This document shows positions 44,823 through 55,680 of a stretch of 64,000 bases of DNA, piece by piece (position 1 is the first letter of the stretch; each line of letters begins with the position of its first letter). The DNA comes from Dermacentor variabilis. Its lineage: Eukaryota; Arthropoda; Arachnida; Ixodida; Ixodidae. The position numbers and the translations under genes were made by a program. The stretch covers positions 209,963,845 through 210,027,844 of the forward strand of contig NC_134568.1 in assembly GCF_050947875.1 (NCBI RefSeq). The letters are read 5' to 3'. A model generated the notes under the pieces. It worked only from the letters and a program-made list of their open reading frames with translations, searched no databases and was not told the DNA's origin.

Positions 44823-46520
44823 CAGGGTGTTTACCAACCAGGAAAACCGGGAGTCATCAGGGATTTTGAATAGTCTGGAAAAACTCAAGGAAAACTCGGG
44901 GAATTTGTGCCTCTATCAAGGAAAATTAGCTGTAATTTTATTGAAAGGGTTGAAAGCCGGGGTAATGCTGGCACAAGTAACAGACAGGAATCGTAATGAA
45001 TCGTCTTTGACGTCCTGTCGTTGGCTGGAGGAGTTGCCAGTGTACAGTCAACGACTGACTTTTTGGATTCCCGATAATTTGGACGGCTTCATGGCACCAC
45101 CACGTACCCCATAGAGTCAATGTATCAGAATGTCTGAAATTTCGGACGCAACAACACTTTGCCATCTGATTTTCCAGACATTCCAGACCGCAGATACGAA
45201 ACAGCATTAATCAAAGCCACCACCGCTGCCATTTTGATTACCTTGCCATCTCAAACCGGCGCTCTCGCACGCAGATTGGCTGGCAGCCGTAGCCACCACT
45301 GCGGCAACGCTAGACCTAGCTGCTTCGATGTTCGCTATGAAGCTTCTTGCTGTTGGGTGCCGTGTTTTTTATTGAAAGAATTCGCTGCTTTCAGCAATGG
45401 CACGAACTCTGCCTTTGTGGTCCTCACGATTGGCTTAGAAGCTTGGAAAGCATGGTGCGTTGCATAATGCCGGTTCCCGAAAGTCAGCTTCGCCTTCGTA
45501 CAGGAATGTTGATGAAGCATACGCAAAAGTATTGCAGTGAAGTATAACAAGCGTGGGAAGGGGCTATTGCCACGGACACGGTATGTATTCCTTAATTATA
45601 CACGTGTGCACCCGGTATTTCCTGTCACAGTATGAGCACCGATATGCCTAATACATGTACCGACAGGCCATCACAGCGTTTTCGAATGTGCCTGTGGCGG
45701 TTTGAGCCCTTAAGGGCAGTAAGTAACATGCATTTATTTTGTCCAACTGGCCGATTTTTCGGACATTTTTGCGGCCCCTAAGAAGTTAAAAAAATCGGAC
45801 GTAGACTGTGCAACTGACCTAGAAGATGCTCCAAATGATCTATGGGGCGAACGAGTGGTGGAAGGAGGACAAGAACAGAAAGGACCTACACATTGAGGAA
45901 TGAATGGGAAAGGAAGCGTGCTGCCGCCGTTTTGAAGGAGCTTGAACTCAAAAAACAAAGTGTTTGCTGATGCCGTGATGCAGATGTCCCTCATCCAAAC
46001 CAAAATAAACTCTTTAAAGCAGTGAAACACAACACTGAGGCGTCGTGCGCGAGCTGAGAGTATGTCAGGACAGTTGAGGTTGGCTTATTAGCTGTTGAGA
46101 GAGAATCTCAATTGTGACAAAGTTTGGGCCTCATACCCTTGAGCTTGCCATCAGTTGATAGTAGCTCATATTCAAAAATATTTGCTTCTGTATGCATATC
46201 TTTTTATTCATATTTGAGAATGTCCGACTCGATTTGCAATTTTATTCGAAGACATTTTATTTGCTGTGCATTTTACTAACCCCTCCCTTCTATATTCTTT
46301 TTGAATAACTTAAACACTACTCCTTAGCATTCAAATTGGATTAAGTATTTTTTTTTATTTTTCATATGCTTACCAGAGAGTGACAGCATTGGGCGATATG
46401 GTTTCAGCCCATCTTGACATAAAACATAGTTCTGCATCACTCAGGGAATTTTGCAAAGGCACTCAGAGAAAACCTGAAAAACTTGGGGAATTTGGAAATG
46501 TCAACTTGGTCGACACCCTG
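44823..46520. mobile_element. DNA element with CAGGGTGT termini, copy 1
   Basis: The ends CAGGGTGTTTACCAACCAGG and, reversed, CAGGGTGTCGACCAAGTTGA are inverted repeats. Subterminal GGGAAAACTC-type motifs recur on both sides. The flank CTTAC is repeated on both sides (44818-44822 and 46521-46525), a likely 5-bp target duplication. Copy 2 at 58062-62711 shares ends and interior. The superfamily is unclear; hAT is possible given CAGGG but the duplication is too short for a classical hAT. Confidence 0.7.
45045..45808. mobile_element. pogo-like element nested in CAGGGTGT copy 1
   Basis: The left end TACAGTCAACGACTGACTTT and the right end, reversed, CAGTCTACGTCCGATTTTTT are inverted. Left TA is intact (45043-45044) and right has become TG. 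The interior contains a minus-strand stretch KAKLTFGNRHYATHHAFQAS that is also present at 58.7 kb, so the nest predates duplication of the family or is part of it. Confidence 0.55.
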
Positions 46521-46527
46521 CTTACAC

Positions 46528-46885
46528 TTGTTACTCACTTGTTATTACTTACACTTGGGCACTGTGCACTGTGCCATGTGCTGCATCATAGCCACCCTGC
46601 CCTGCCAGTTCATTCGTGGGCCTTTCCCTGCCCCAAACACAGTACAGTGCTCAATACACCAGCCACGCTGCACTGCTGCTAGTGTAAACCTGCTCGTTGG
46701 CCTCTTCTTCTCTCGAGCGCCTTTCTCAGATGAATGTGCCACGTTGCAGCCTCCGTGCCCTGCCATAGTTGCAAGCACGCTCGCTGGCCTCTTTCTGTTC
46801 CTAGCGCAGATGTTGATACATTGCAGTTGAGCCTCCCTGCCCTACTGTGGGTGCAGAACCGCTTGCTGACCGCTCTCTGTCCCAA
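46528..46885 (+). repeat. Degenerate tandem repeats (right part)
   Basis: Three further diverged units of the array at 44500-44820, each with a GAGCCTCC-/GCCACCCTGCCCT-like middle and a CTYGYTGGCCTCTT-like end. Confidence 0.55.
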
Positions 46886-47045
46886 TTTTAATATTTCATG
46901 AACCACCGTGCTATGTCATTGATTTATTCGCCAGTCGTGTGAGACCTCATGTGCCTGTCGGAGTGGCAGCCTAGCTCTCCTCTCCGCCGTTTACTGGCCC
47001 CTTGGGGTCGGGCACGCATTGTGTGGACCAGCTGCCAGTTGGTCC

Positions 47046-47270
47046 TTCTTTTTGCTTTGAAGTTTCTTTGAAGTTTGACTGTTACGTCGACGGAGTGCCG
47101 TTTGTGCTGGAGATAGACCACATGGCGCTGACCTGGCTTAAGTGTTTGCACGAGCCTGCAAGCCGCCTTGCGCTTGGTCATTGACACTGCAGCGGCACAG
47201 CTTTGTTGTCTGCTACCAGAAAGGCAGTTTGAACGTTGTGGCTAGTGCCTTTTCCAAAGCCCTTGTTTTG
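47046..47270 (+). pseudogene. RNase H remnant of the third gypsy element
   Basis: The frame reads FDCYVDGVPFVLEIDHMALT and WLKCLHEPASRLALGH, then, after a stop/frameshift, blocks like a QKGSLNVVASAFSKAL ending. This matches the second half of a gypsy RNase H (xFxLETDHxALxWL then GxxNVVADALSR), with decay. It is on the same strand as the putative LTR, primer site and gag remnant, so RT has probably been deleted between them. Confidence 0.55.
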
Positions 47271-48655
47271 GCATCTGACCCTCTTTTCTGCCACTTGCTT
47301 GAGCATTGAGATTTGCTGGTACCGGAATAGGGAACTGTGCGCACCATCGTTTTCACCAGAGACGGGCAGCTACATACTGTTCTTGACCGTGCGCGCCTCG
47401 TGCCTTTTCTTGCTCACATGGATCTAGCAGCCAGAAAACATGTACGATTGCAGTTTGGCGACGTACTGAGCGTTGGTGCCGAAAAATCTTGTTTTCCGGG
47501 AACATATTAGCCGGTAAAAAACGAGTGTAACTCTATTGGGTAATTTTTTGTGTTCTCAATTGTGAATGTTGGCACTGGGAAAATGTACATAATGGGAATG
47601 TAACAACGAGGTTCTATTGTATTGCCAGCACTTTCTATGGCTACACATACGACACTTCTCGCAACATCACATTGTCAAGTATGGTAATAGCATCTCAGCA
47701 TGCATTGCCACGATTAAACTGCAGAAAGCCGATGTAGCTTCACATTTTTTATTGTTCGTGGATATAAGCAAGAAATCCGTAACTTCAAAATTTTTAGAAT
47801 TTTAGAACCCGAACTGAACCTGAACAGAAAAAGATAATGGTTACTGGTTCCGCACTAAATGGTTTAACCATATAGGGTGCTCAATAGATAAGTGATTCTT
47901 TGAAACGTATACTTTTTTAGTTGGCACATCCCACTAACAAATTGTTACAACTTGCAAGTGCATCATGTGCGAGAATTGGTATAGAACTAAGCAGAGACGC
48001 TTGCACTTCTGAAATCGGCCAAGCCAGTTCTGTCCTATGTCCGAAACTTTGTTTCAGGGGCTCTTCGGAATAACCATATCTTTTGAAGCTTTCCGATTTG
48101 GCTGTTATAAGTTAGCTTGTTACTGTTACCATAGACTCTGACAAAGAAAAAACATAAAATAAATGTACAAAGAAAAATTCACTATGGAACTGCACGGCCT
48201 GTTCACATCTCAATGCCTGTATCTAGGCTGCATCCTTAAGGCTGTTTATTATAGTTTTATTTGAATACTGTAAGGGACAACTACAGTTTCTGCAGTCTAC
48301 TGGGAATAAGTCTGATGCAAATGAAGACTCGTCTGAAGGATTCTGGTTTAGCAGGACCGCAGTTCCGCAAATGATTGTACTGTCATAAGCAAACACTAAG
48401 CAAACACTAAGTTCATAAGCAAACACTCGGAAGAGGCCACTTATGTGCAATAGTTACCAGCCGTCGAGTATGCATATCTCGTCTTAGGCAGCCTATGAAC
48501 CCGGTGTCTCAATTTACACAAAGCAACTTACCATTTCACCCTTCTCAACATGTTTGGACTCCTTCAAAACAATGTGCAGTACTGTCATATTGTCTTTAGC
48601 TCTTTCAATGACCATTATACTCTACTAAATGCACCTGGGATGTGCCCTGTCTCTT
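47271..48655 (+). other. MROH1 intron with gypsy tail and scraps
   Basis: A pogo-type right end (TAACAACGAGGTTCTATTGTA) lies at about 47600-47620. A short tandem repeat with unit AAGCAAACACTA lies at about 48388-48430. No gene was recognised. Confidence 0.4.
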
Positions 48656-48689
48656 AGCGTAAGCTGTTATGGGCTCACTACAAGAGCCG

Positions 48690-49150
48690 TTTTTGGTGGC
48701 GATGTCTGCCAGTGTCCATAGCAGCTATCGTCTATTGTAAGAAAGTTCTTAAGTTCTAGCTGGAATTTAACCCAGGTACACTATGCGTGAGTCGAGTATC
48801 TTACCACTCAGCCACGAGAGTGCTTGTGAGCAGCTTTAAAAGGAGGCCCTTTAGAGGCAGCCTATTGCGCAAGGTGTCATGTGTGCAGCTATGTAGTTGT
48901 GTGCACTAGTTGCAGTTGCATATAGTAGCACCAGGTGTCGTGCAATGTCAACTGTGTGCACTGACCACACGACCCGGCTAGCGTGGGCACTTTCATAGTC
49001 TCGACAGCACTGCGCATAGTGCCATGACTTTTCAGTGTACATAAAGGTGCGTCTTCACAAAGTGCAGACTGCCACGAAAGAAGGGAAGCATAGAGCTACA
49101 CACGCCACTGCAGCCAGGCAACGTTAGGCTCAACAGACCGCTGTGCAGAT
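48690..49150 (-). repeat. Second tRNA-like repeat
   Basis: On the minus strand, A-box-like TGGCTGAGTGG (48804-48814) and B-box-like ACCTGGGTTAAATTCC (48762-48777) are spaced as in a tRNA. This resembles a tRNA-derived SINE head, with a different anticodon-arm region from the one at 41.9 kb. Boundaries are not clear. Confidence 0.5.
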
Positions 49151-50030
49151 AGCAGCTCAAGCCACAGCTCGCTGTATTATGTCACTGTATTACAATATAT
49201 GTGTACACATTACACCAATTACTTCCATGATCATTACTTAGTAGGAATACTCAAACAGTTTACGACGAGCTATGAGGAGGCAGCTTATGCTGTAACTGTG
49301 CTGCATGTTATGGGCAGGCCTGCCATTTTTTTTCATTACTTTTATTGTCATCGTGCATCAGATGTGATCATATTGTATCACATCTGGTGTACATGTATCA
49401 AATAATGTAGGCAAGCTTTTCTTTGCCTAACAGACTTCACAAAACTTATTTCACTTTTTTTTTTAAATTGTGAGTATTCATTATTCGATTTGATTAGATA
49501 ATTTCACTATTTGAATGCCTCTGTAAATTTCTACTGCAGCCATAGGCCAAGAAGCCTATTCCTTCCACCTCCGCACATAGCCTGTGCATGCGCCATGTGG
49601 AAAAGTCAGTAGCACTGTGTAGCGTGTTGCCATCATAGGACAAGATAAAGTTTACTGTGCCAAACCTGTTCCCAAATGAGTTCAGAGCTGCAAACCGGTT
49701 TGCGAACCATTATAAAATTTTTAATTTTTCTGAGCTGGAATTGAACCAGAATGAAATCGGAATGTGTTGAACTCAAACCAAAACCAAACTGGTGTATATA
49801 TATATATATATATATTTTTTTTTTTTCGGTTCAAGATCCTGATTCTAATGCCATTGTCTGTACTTTTATAAGTGTTTTCATGAGTGGTGTACTGAAGAAG
49901 CTTGCAAAGACATGACAAAAGATCAAACTAAGTGTTTAATGAGAAACAGCACACAATTGCCAATTGTTTATAGTGCTATTACTGCCTGATGTAATAGTTC
50001 TGTGGAAACCTGATAGGTGGAGCAAAGTAA
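49151..50030 (+). other. MROH1 intron with (TA)n
   Basis: A (TA)n run at about 49794-49815 is followed by a T run. No gene was recognised. Confidence 0.45.
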
Positions 50031-50034
50031 TTAA

Positions 50035-50697
50035 AGGGACACTAAAGGCAAATATTAAGTCAAGCTAAAGTGATAGATTAGTGCTTGGGAATCTCTAAGG
50101 CATCAATAATATCACGAACAGGGCCTAAAATGCTGCTTATTCAAATAAAATGCTTCTTATTCAGTTCTGTATCACTTTTAGAAAAAAGAACTAATTGAAA
50201 TTACACTTGACAACGATGCGGTTGGTAGAAATGTTTCGTTCTCGCTCGACTCTGCGCCGCCCACGCTTTCGTGTTTCAGTACTTTCCTGATCGCGTAGCG
50301 CCGCGCTGGTTTTGCTGGCTCGCGAAACTCACCCAAACTGCAAGTAGCAGACAATTCAACTTCCATATTATGCCGTGGGATGCCCAAACAGTCTACGCCA
50401 CTTGACCAAAAAGCAGCTGCAGCGGCGAATCCACCGCTCTGTCTTGGCTAGGTGCTGCCCTCTGTCGGGTGCCGTTTTACTCACCGATGGCAGCAGAGGG
50501 TGGTGATGGCGTATGCAACGGCACCACTCCGCCGGTTGGGTGGCGGGAGATCTGAATTTCGAAAAAGGTATTTGGACCATTCAGATGCAATTTTCTTGTA
50601 AATTAAGTCCTTTCTTGGCCCAAAACAAGCGTTGCGAGGTTTCTGGAATGGTATTTAAACAGTCCACATTGACTTCTTATTTGCCTTTAGTGTCCCT
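50035..50697. mobile_element. TTAA-flanked element, family 1, copy 2
   Basis: TTAA at 50031-50034 and 50698-50701 flanks the same ends as 8493-9289 (AGGGACACTAAAGGCAAATA). The interior matches that copy in reverse orientation with internal length loss of about 130 bases. Its right TTAA is also the left TTAA of the foldback that follows. Confidence 0.82.
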
Positions 50698-50701
50698 TTA
50701 A

Positions 50702-50914
50702 TAAATGGAAAGTGAGACTTCCACCCAATTGCAGCAATTGCTACAAAGGAAACCCATACAGGTTCCTCGAAAGAAAAGCCTTACAGTTGAGAAAAATTCA
50801 TCCCAGACCACGACGAATTATTCGTCAACTGCAAGGCTTTTCTTTTGAGGAACCCGTATGGGTTTCCTTTGTAGCAATTTGCTTGGATTGGGTGGTTGTC
50901 TCATTTTCCTTTTA
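50702..50914. mobile_element. TTAA-flanked foldback element
   Basis: The two halves are inverted copies: the left has GGAAAGTGAGAC, CACCCAATTG, a GCTACAAAGGAAACCCATAC block and TTCCTCGAAAGAAAAGCC, and the right half has the same blocks reversed, with a loop of about 30 bases around 50795-50824. TTAA lies at 50698-50701 and 50915-50918. It abuts the previous element directly, sharing one TTAA. Confidence 0.8.
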
Positions 50915-51221
50915 TTAATTACTACTACTGCTGTCATTCATACGAGATGCAACCTCACAGAATTGCAGACTGTGGATACAGATCACAGAAAATACCCATG
51001 ATCATGTTGACTTTACTTTCAATATATGCTATTGCACTTACAGCGTTTAGAAAAAAAGACTGCGCTGCTTGTATAACCACAACTGATTATATTTTATCAG
51101 CTTATCCTGCAGCACACTTAATCCAGAAAGGAACCAGCATTGAGTGGATGGGGTGCCACAAAGCTTGTAAATCTTTCTTGCTTTGCTGGCAGGGCCACTC
51201 AATTTACTGTGCAACTAGGAT

Positions 51222-51870
51222 GAAAAGAAGACATGAAAAATCCCACGTACTGTGGGAATCGAAGATAAGCAAAGCATTTTGCAGGTAGCTGGCTATGGCA
51301 TCAACCCTGTGGTAGTGCACCTCGACCTGCTTCTTGACTCTCTCACTGACTGCGAGCAAGCGCTCATTGTGGAGTTCGGACATGCTGAGGGTCAGAAAGA
51401 ATGTTGGCTTGCCTAGCTGCTCGATTATTGCGAACATTTTCCCCTTCCTCTGCACCCAGTAGTACGCCATCCTCGAACTGCTCAAGTAAACCTCTGAAGA
51501 ATGCAATGGCCGAGTTGATGCACTTCTCAATGAAGCTGCAGTCTTCCAAAAGATTATTTGTGAGCATCAGGAGCTGGTTGGCTTGCACGGGGCGGGAAAC
51601 TTTTGAATTGCTGTTCATACTGGGGCAGTCACCACCTAGTGTTCTGCCACAGACATGCCCGCGTCTTCTTACGCTTCTGGCTTGGCACAGTAGGACTCGA
51701 GAATCAGAGGTGAGAGTCGGATGACTGAGCTCGAATGACAATGATGACATGACCATGTTGGCAACACCAACATAAGCATATATGTAGCGGCTTAAGTTCG
51801 TAGGCACCCGTGGTCCTGCAGCATAGGAGGCTAGATAGATAGATAGACATACCAAAAGTGCCTGCAAAGA
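51222..51870 (-). pseudogene. Helitron-like Rep/helicase N-terminal remnant
   Basis: Two minus-strand frames fit the N-terminal domain of Helitron proteins. The upstream one (51867-51470) has VLLCQARSVRRRGHVCGRTL, QANQLLMLTNNLLEDCSFIE and NSAIAFFRGLLEQFEDG. The downstream one (51470-51222) has MAYYWVQRKGKMFAIIEQLG then KPTFFLTLSMSELHNERLL, which is the hallmark 'QLGxPTxFLTLSxxExH' block. Rep HUH and helicase domains are absent. Elements of this kind move by rolling-circle replication and leave no target duplication. Confidence 0.6.
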
Positions 51871-52925
51871 ATGCTTTACATTAAGAAAGGAAGATGTCTA
51901 ATTTGACTGTGTAGATGGTTCTGTGCTTGTCTATTATTTGCCAATTGCCTGGAAGGTTGTAGCATTTTAAGGGCGGGTCTCTGTGTTTAATGTAGTCGAT
52001 GCTGTTGTGGCAGTGAACGACACAGTAATACTGAGTACCAGGCTTACAGGATGACAAGGTTGCATTTCCCATCATGAAAACATAAACACCAGGACCATGC
52101 GTGCCAATGCTGATAGGCATACAATAGCTCCTATGAGATAGGACATGGCCGTCTGTGTTCAAATCTGTCCACAGGGGAGCAATCGGGGCTGGTATCGTGA
52201 GTGGAAACTTCAGCTTGCCATGCCTGTTACGAGGTCTTACTGTAGTTCAATTTTAATAGGGCCTGAACATATATTTTAATAGATGTTTGGGTCAGAAGTC
52301 GGAGTGTTTGTGGCGATGTCTTAAAATTGTGTGTTTGACTGAAACAGATTAATCTCTAAACCTTGTTTTGCCACGTAGCTCTTTGCAAGGAAAATACAAC
52401 ATAAATTGCTTTATGGTGGTCACATTGCTGCCAAATCATTTGCACCTGCAGATAAGTTTACCAAGTAATGCCAAGTCATTACAGTAACAGTTCTGTATCT
52501 TTCGTTTTTAGACAGTGCCACAAGGTGAGTCCGTCAGCGTTGGGCTGCTCTCATGCTGACATCACATTCAAGTAGTGGCAGCTACAAGCACAAGGTGGCC
52601 AATTGAAATTGTTTGAGGGCATAGATCGGGAGCGCACTCCCTAGTCTTTGAAATAATTTACAGAAAAAAATAGGCTTGCCTTTCTGGCTTATGACTGTAT
52701 GCCTAGGAGAACATGTGACAGAAATATTGCTGAAGATATAAAGTTTTAGTTGCTCTTCTGAAATGAGTCAGTATAACCTAAAGAAAAATGCCAGGCAGTT
52801 ACCTTATGTTTAGAAGTGGGCCTTCAATATGTGTAGTTTGTTGTGCAATGTAAGACTCGTGTTAATGACACAAGAGCTGTTATAAAGCACAGAAAGGGAA
52901 AGAATGTTTTTATGTACATGCGCAG
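51871..52925 (+). other. MROH1 intron before exon F
   Basis: A minus-strand frame at 52162-51881 was not recognised and may be unrelated sequence. No other feature was seen before the exon F acceptor. Confidence 0.4.
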
Positions 52926-53004
52926 GTTTGCAACCCGCCGGACTACACGGAACCTGCAAGTGTTCGAAACCACAACGAAAGCCTACGCTGTTTTACTGTT
53001 TTAG
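52926..53004 (+). CDS. MROH1: MROH1 exon F, short and cryptic
   Basis: This 79-base exon was found by looking for the residues missing between exons E and G. The acceptor is tgcgcag (to 52925) and the donor gtacag (53005). It has 26 codons plus one base and encodes VCNPPDYTEPASVRNHNESL then RCFTVL. Its last base joins the CT that opens exon G to make alanine. That phase match is essential: exon E ends in phase 0 and exon G needs one donated base. The RNHxExLRCFxVLA motif agrees with MROH1. No methionine-started frame of useful length covers it, so simple ORF prediction misses it. Confidence 0.85.
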
Positions 53005-53084
53005 GTACAGCTTTTCGATATTTATTCATGACTCGCGGCACCCTGCGAGTTTTGTTTGCAGTCTCGTTGTAATAAGATTTTTTT

Positions 53085-53450
53085 TTACATTTATGTGCTT
53101 TAAACATGGTGATAGACGTCTGTAATGCATTTGATTCTGTATACCATGATTCCTGATTTCTGATACGAGGGTCAGCCCAACAAGAATGTTGCACTTTGTC
53201 CAGTGCTTCCTTAGTGGCTGGCTATTTGCAGTCAAGACATTAAGACAGAAGAGAGCAAGAGTTACTTGCTTCCTAATAACAGGCATCCCACAAGGATCTG
53301 TGATCTTGCCAACATTATTTAACATTGGCCTTATGCCATGGGCATGGAAGCATAATTAAATTGAGGGATTAGGATTTAGGTACTATATTTGCTGACAAAG
53401 TGACACCTTAGAGCAACTTAAGCGAAAGAGAACAGAAGAACTGTCTTGAT
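53085..53450 (+). pseudogene. LINE reverse transcriptase scrap
   Basis: After exon F the + strand reads VIDVCNAFDSVYHDS, then in shifted frames FLSGWLFAVKTLRQKRARVT and GIPQGSVILPTLFNIGLMPW. These are the palm (D...AFDSV.H) and GxPQGSxLxPTLFNI blocks of a non-LTR RT of the I/Jockey type. Frames shift at least twice and the copy is a small fragment. Confidence 0.62.
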
Positions 53451-54301
53451 TGAGTCATAATTACCATAGATGACCATGTTCAGAAGATTGGCTTAGAACC
53501 AACTCTGTGAAGAAAACAATGCACATGTGAATTGCTAGCTACTGGTTGCATAATTCACCTGACTTTGTGAACCTACAACAGTCACTTGCAGGACAGCTGT
53601 TCAGAGAATGCAGCCAATTGAAGGTACTGTGCATTGTGCTTTTTCAAGGTGACTGTATAGGGCTGTGGTTTAGTCTGAGGGCAACTGCCCAGCTATCATA
53701 CGCCTTACACCCAATTGCTCACGTGTTACATTGTGGAAAGGCTGTGTCAAGGTGCCTTGAGAGGCTGAATGACTGGCAGAAAAGCTTGCCTGTACAATAT
53801 TCTGTGGCACCAGAAACGCTGTCAATGCTGTGCACCTACTCGAAAGTGCTCTGGAACAGATGTTTCAAGAATGCACCTTCCTTGACGACACATCTCGCCA
53901 TGTGCCCTGGTCAGCATCCGAGCATGGGCATAGGACCTTCTTCAGAACTTGTTCCTCACCTACATCATCAAGTCTGGCCTAGATATTGCGATATAAGAGA
54001 TGAAGGCAAAGCCAGGCCCTGAGGCCAATATTTCTATAAACATTTATGCCACCACCACTGACGCGTCACAGTATTGGCACTGGAGTTCCCTGCTGCTCAG
54101 AGGTGTCATCTTGCAGATGAAGGGGGGAATGGAAGACTTTAGCTAACCAGAAGTGTAGCCACACCAAGACATCACTGCACCAGAATAATGTTATAGCTAC
54201 AGCGGTGCGACCAGGAAATGTCTCGGAGCTAGCACATTTTAGTGCCTTACAAAAAAGCCTGTTCCACATTCTTTCATGTGCAGTGACATGATAGTAAGTC
54301 T
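53451..54301 (+). other. MROH1 intron, possible LINE continuation
   Basis: A 158-codon open frame at 53546-54022 is not recognised with confidence. It could be the degraded C-terminal part of the LINE scrap just upstream or chance. Confidence 0.3.
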
Positions 54302-54309
54302 GTGCTCAG

Positions 54310-54807
54310 TAGGGCTGGGCGATTGATTGATTAACCTTCCAATTAATTGATTAAGAGTTCAATCATGATTAATACATTCTTTATTGTGATGAGTTGGGTT
54401 GAGGTCACATGAGAAAAAAACGAAATGAGTCGGCACTGATGTTCCTGCTTTGCTTGCTCACTAGCAATGAAGAGAACCAGAGACTTAACTATGTACAATC
54501 TTATGACTAATGTGGCACCTGTTTGCATGTCTCCCAGGAGTTAGAACAAAGCTACACATGCCTAGTGTACTTCAATCCAGTAGAAAAAGTGGGGAAGGGA
54601 ATACTCTCACTGCTGCTGGACTTTTGATAGCATCTGCACACGTTTGATATGCTTGATATATGTCCACTAAAACAAGGTGTCACTGACATACTAATAATTA
54701 AGGCAGCTGTCCATTCACAAAGCATTGTTCATTTATTCTTTGAAGCTTATGCTCAAAAATAATGTTCATGTCCCTAAATCCAAAAGTCTGATTGAAGCCC
54801 AGCCCTA
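54310..54807. mobile_element. hAT MITE with perfect 8-bp duplication
   Basis: The ends TAGGGCTGGGC and GCCCAGCCCTA are perfect inverted repeats. GTGCTCAG is repeated exactly at 54302-54309 and 54808-54815. The 498-base interior is AT-rich with no coding frame. An 8-bp duplication and TAGGGCTGGGC-type ends indicate the hAT superfamily. The perfect duplication suggests it is younger than most repeats here. Confidence 0.9.
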
Positions 54808-54815
54808 GTGCTCAG

Positions 54816-55426
54816 CCAAGTTGCCATTGCACTTTTATCTCGATGCACATGCGGATTCATTTATGCATTATTGTGGTTAGCTTTTTGTTGCTATTAGGAC
54901 AGATAAAACTTACGGCTTGCCTTCAGTGTGCTGACTTCATTGCTGTTGGTTGCCATGTCTGTTGTGGCTTAATGATAGTTTTACAGTCCTGCCACCATTT
55001 GTCTCTATACATTGTCTATTTGATTTTGATATGGACATGAGAACTTCCACATCCTTTTTTTTTAATTCTTTTTGTCCATTTTCTAATTATTGCCTTTGTT
55101 TGTCTGCACGCCAGTAGTAATTTTAGGCATGGAAGCATGCTAAGTTTGCTGTATCAAGTCGTCAGCACATTGGTTGAAATTTCAAGATCCCTTATGTACC
55201 ATTGTTGTTTGTGCATTGTTTCATGAAGAGCTGTTATACTCTTGGTTAAGAGAATCCCCGCTTTACCCAAAGCTGCACTACATGTTAACTAGTCTTTGCT
55301 GTTCGATTCTCTTGGATTTCATACATGGCCACTTCGGTAGTGGAAAAGTGTTAATAATTTCTAACTATTATTGTTTCTAATTACTATTTTTGCTAACTTT
55401 TCTGGTATGTATGCTCTTTCCTCAAG
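54816..55426 (+). other. MROH1 intron before exon G
   Basis: AT-rich intron with a T run near 55055. It ends in the exon G acceptor. Confidence 0.45.
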
Positions 55427-55555
55427 CTACAATGTTTCCTGACAAACTGACGTCCTTCCTCCTGATGAAAGCAGAGAACAGCAATGATAAAACAAGAATC
55501 GGAGCTCTGACAGTGCTGAAACACATAATCAATTGTGCAGGATCCACAGAACAAG
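55427..55555 (+). CDS. MROH1: MROH1 exon G (last exon in window)
   Basis: The acceptor ctctttcctcaag ends at 55426. The exon opens with two bases completing the alanine codon of exon F and encodes TMFPDKLTSFLLMKAENSND, then KTRIGALTVLKHIINCAGST and EQ. It ends with one base of a codon at donor gtgact (55556). The pattern PDxLxxFLLxxxxxxNxxTRxGxLxVxxHxIN is the next HEAT repeat of MROH1. A (TG)-rich tract lies in the first 50 bases of the following intron. The next coding exon, expected to encode a DKKxxxxxxLRxLLxxxNxxVK-type helix, was not found before the window end. Confidence 0.88.
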
Positions 55556-55556
55556 G

Positions 55557-55608
55557 TGACTGTTTGTGTGCGTGTGTGTGCGTGTGTGTATGCATGTTTT
55601 TTTTTTTT
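55557..55608 (+). repeat. (TG)n-rich tract and T run
   Basis: An imperfect GTGTGCGTGTGTG run lies just after the exon G donor, followed by TGCATG and a T run of about 11. Confidence 0.85.
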
Positions 55609-55680
55609 CATACTTTCAGTCAGTGGAAAGCTTCACAGAGGAAGTGCAAGGACAAATATATATGAATTTGCTGTCTTTAA

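Noticed and set aside
44823..46520. Assignment of the CAGGGTGT element to classical hAT
   Set aside because: The flanks do not show an 8-bp duplication in either copy; only 5-6 bp match.
48762..48820. A second tRNA gene
   Set aside because: Same reasons; the B box is degenerate and no acceptor stem is seen.
50741..50880. A structured noncoding RNA
   Set aside because: The hairpin is fully explained by a TTAA-flanked foldback element.
53546..54022. A 158-codon host gene
   Set aside because: No recognised motif, no splice or promoter context, and it follows a LINE RT scrap in the same orientation, so LINE debris or chance is more likely.
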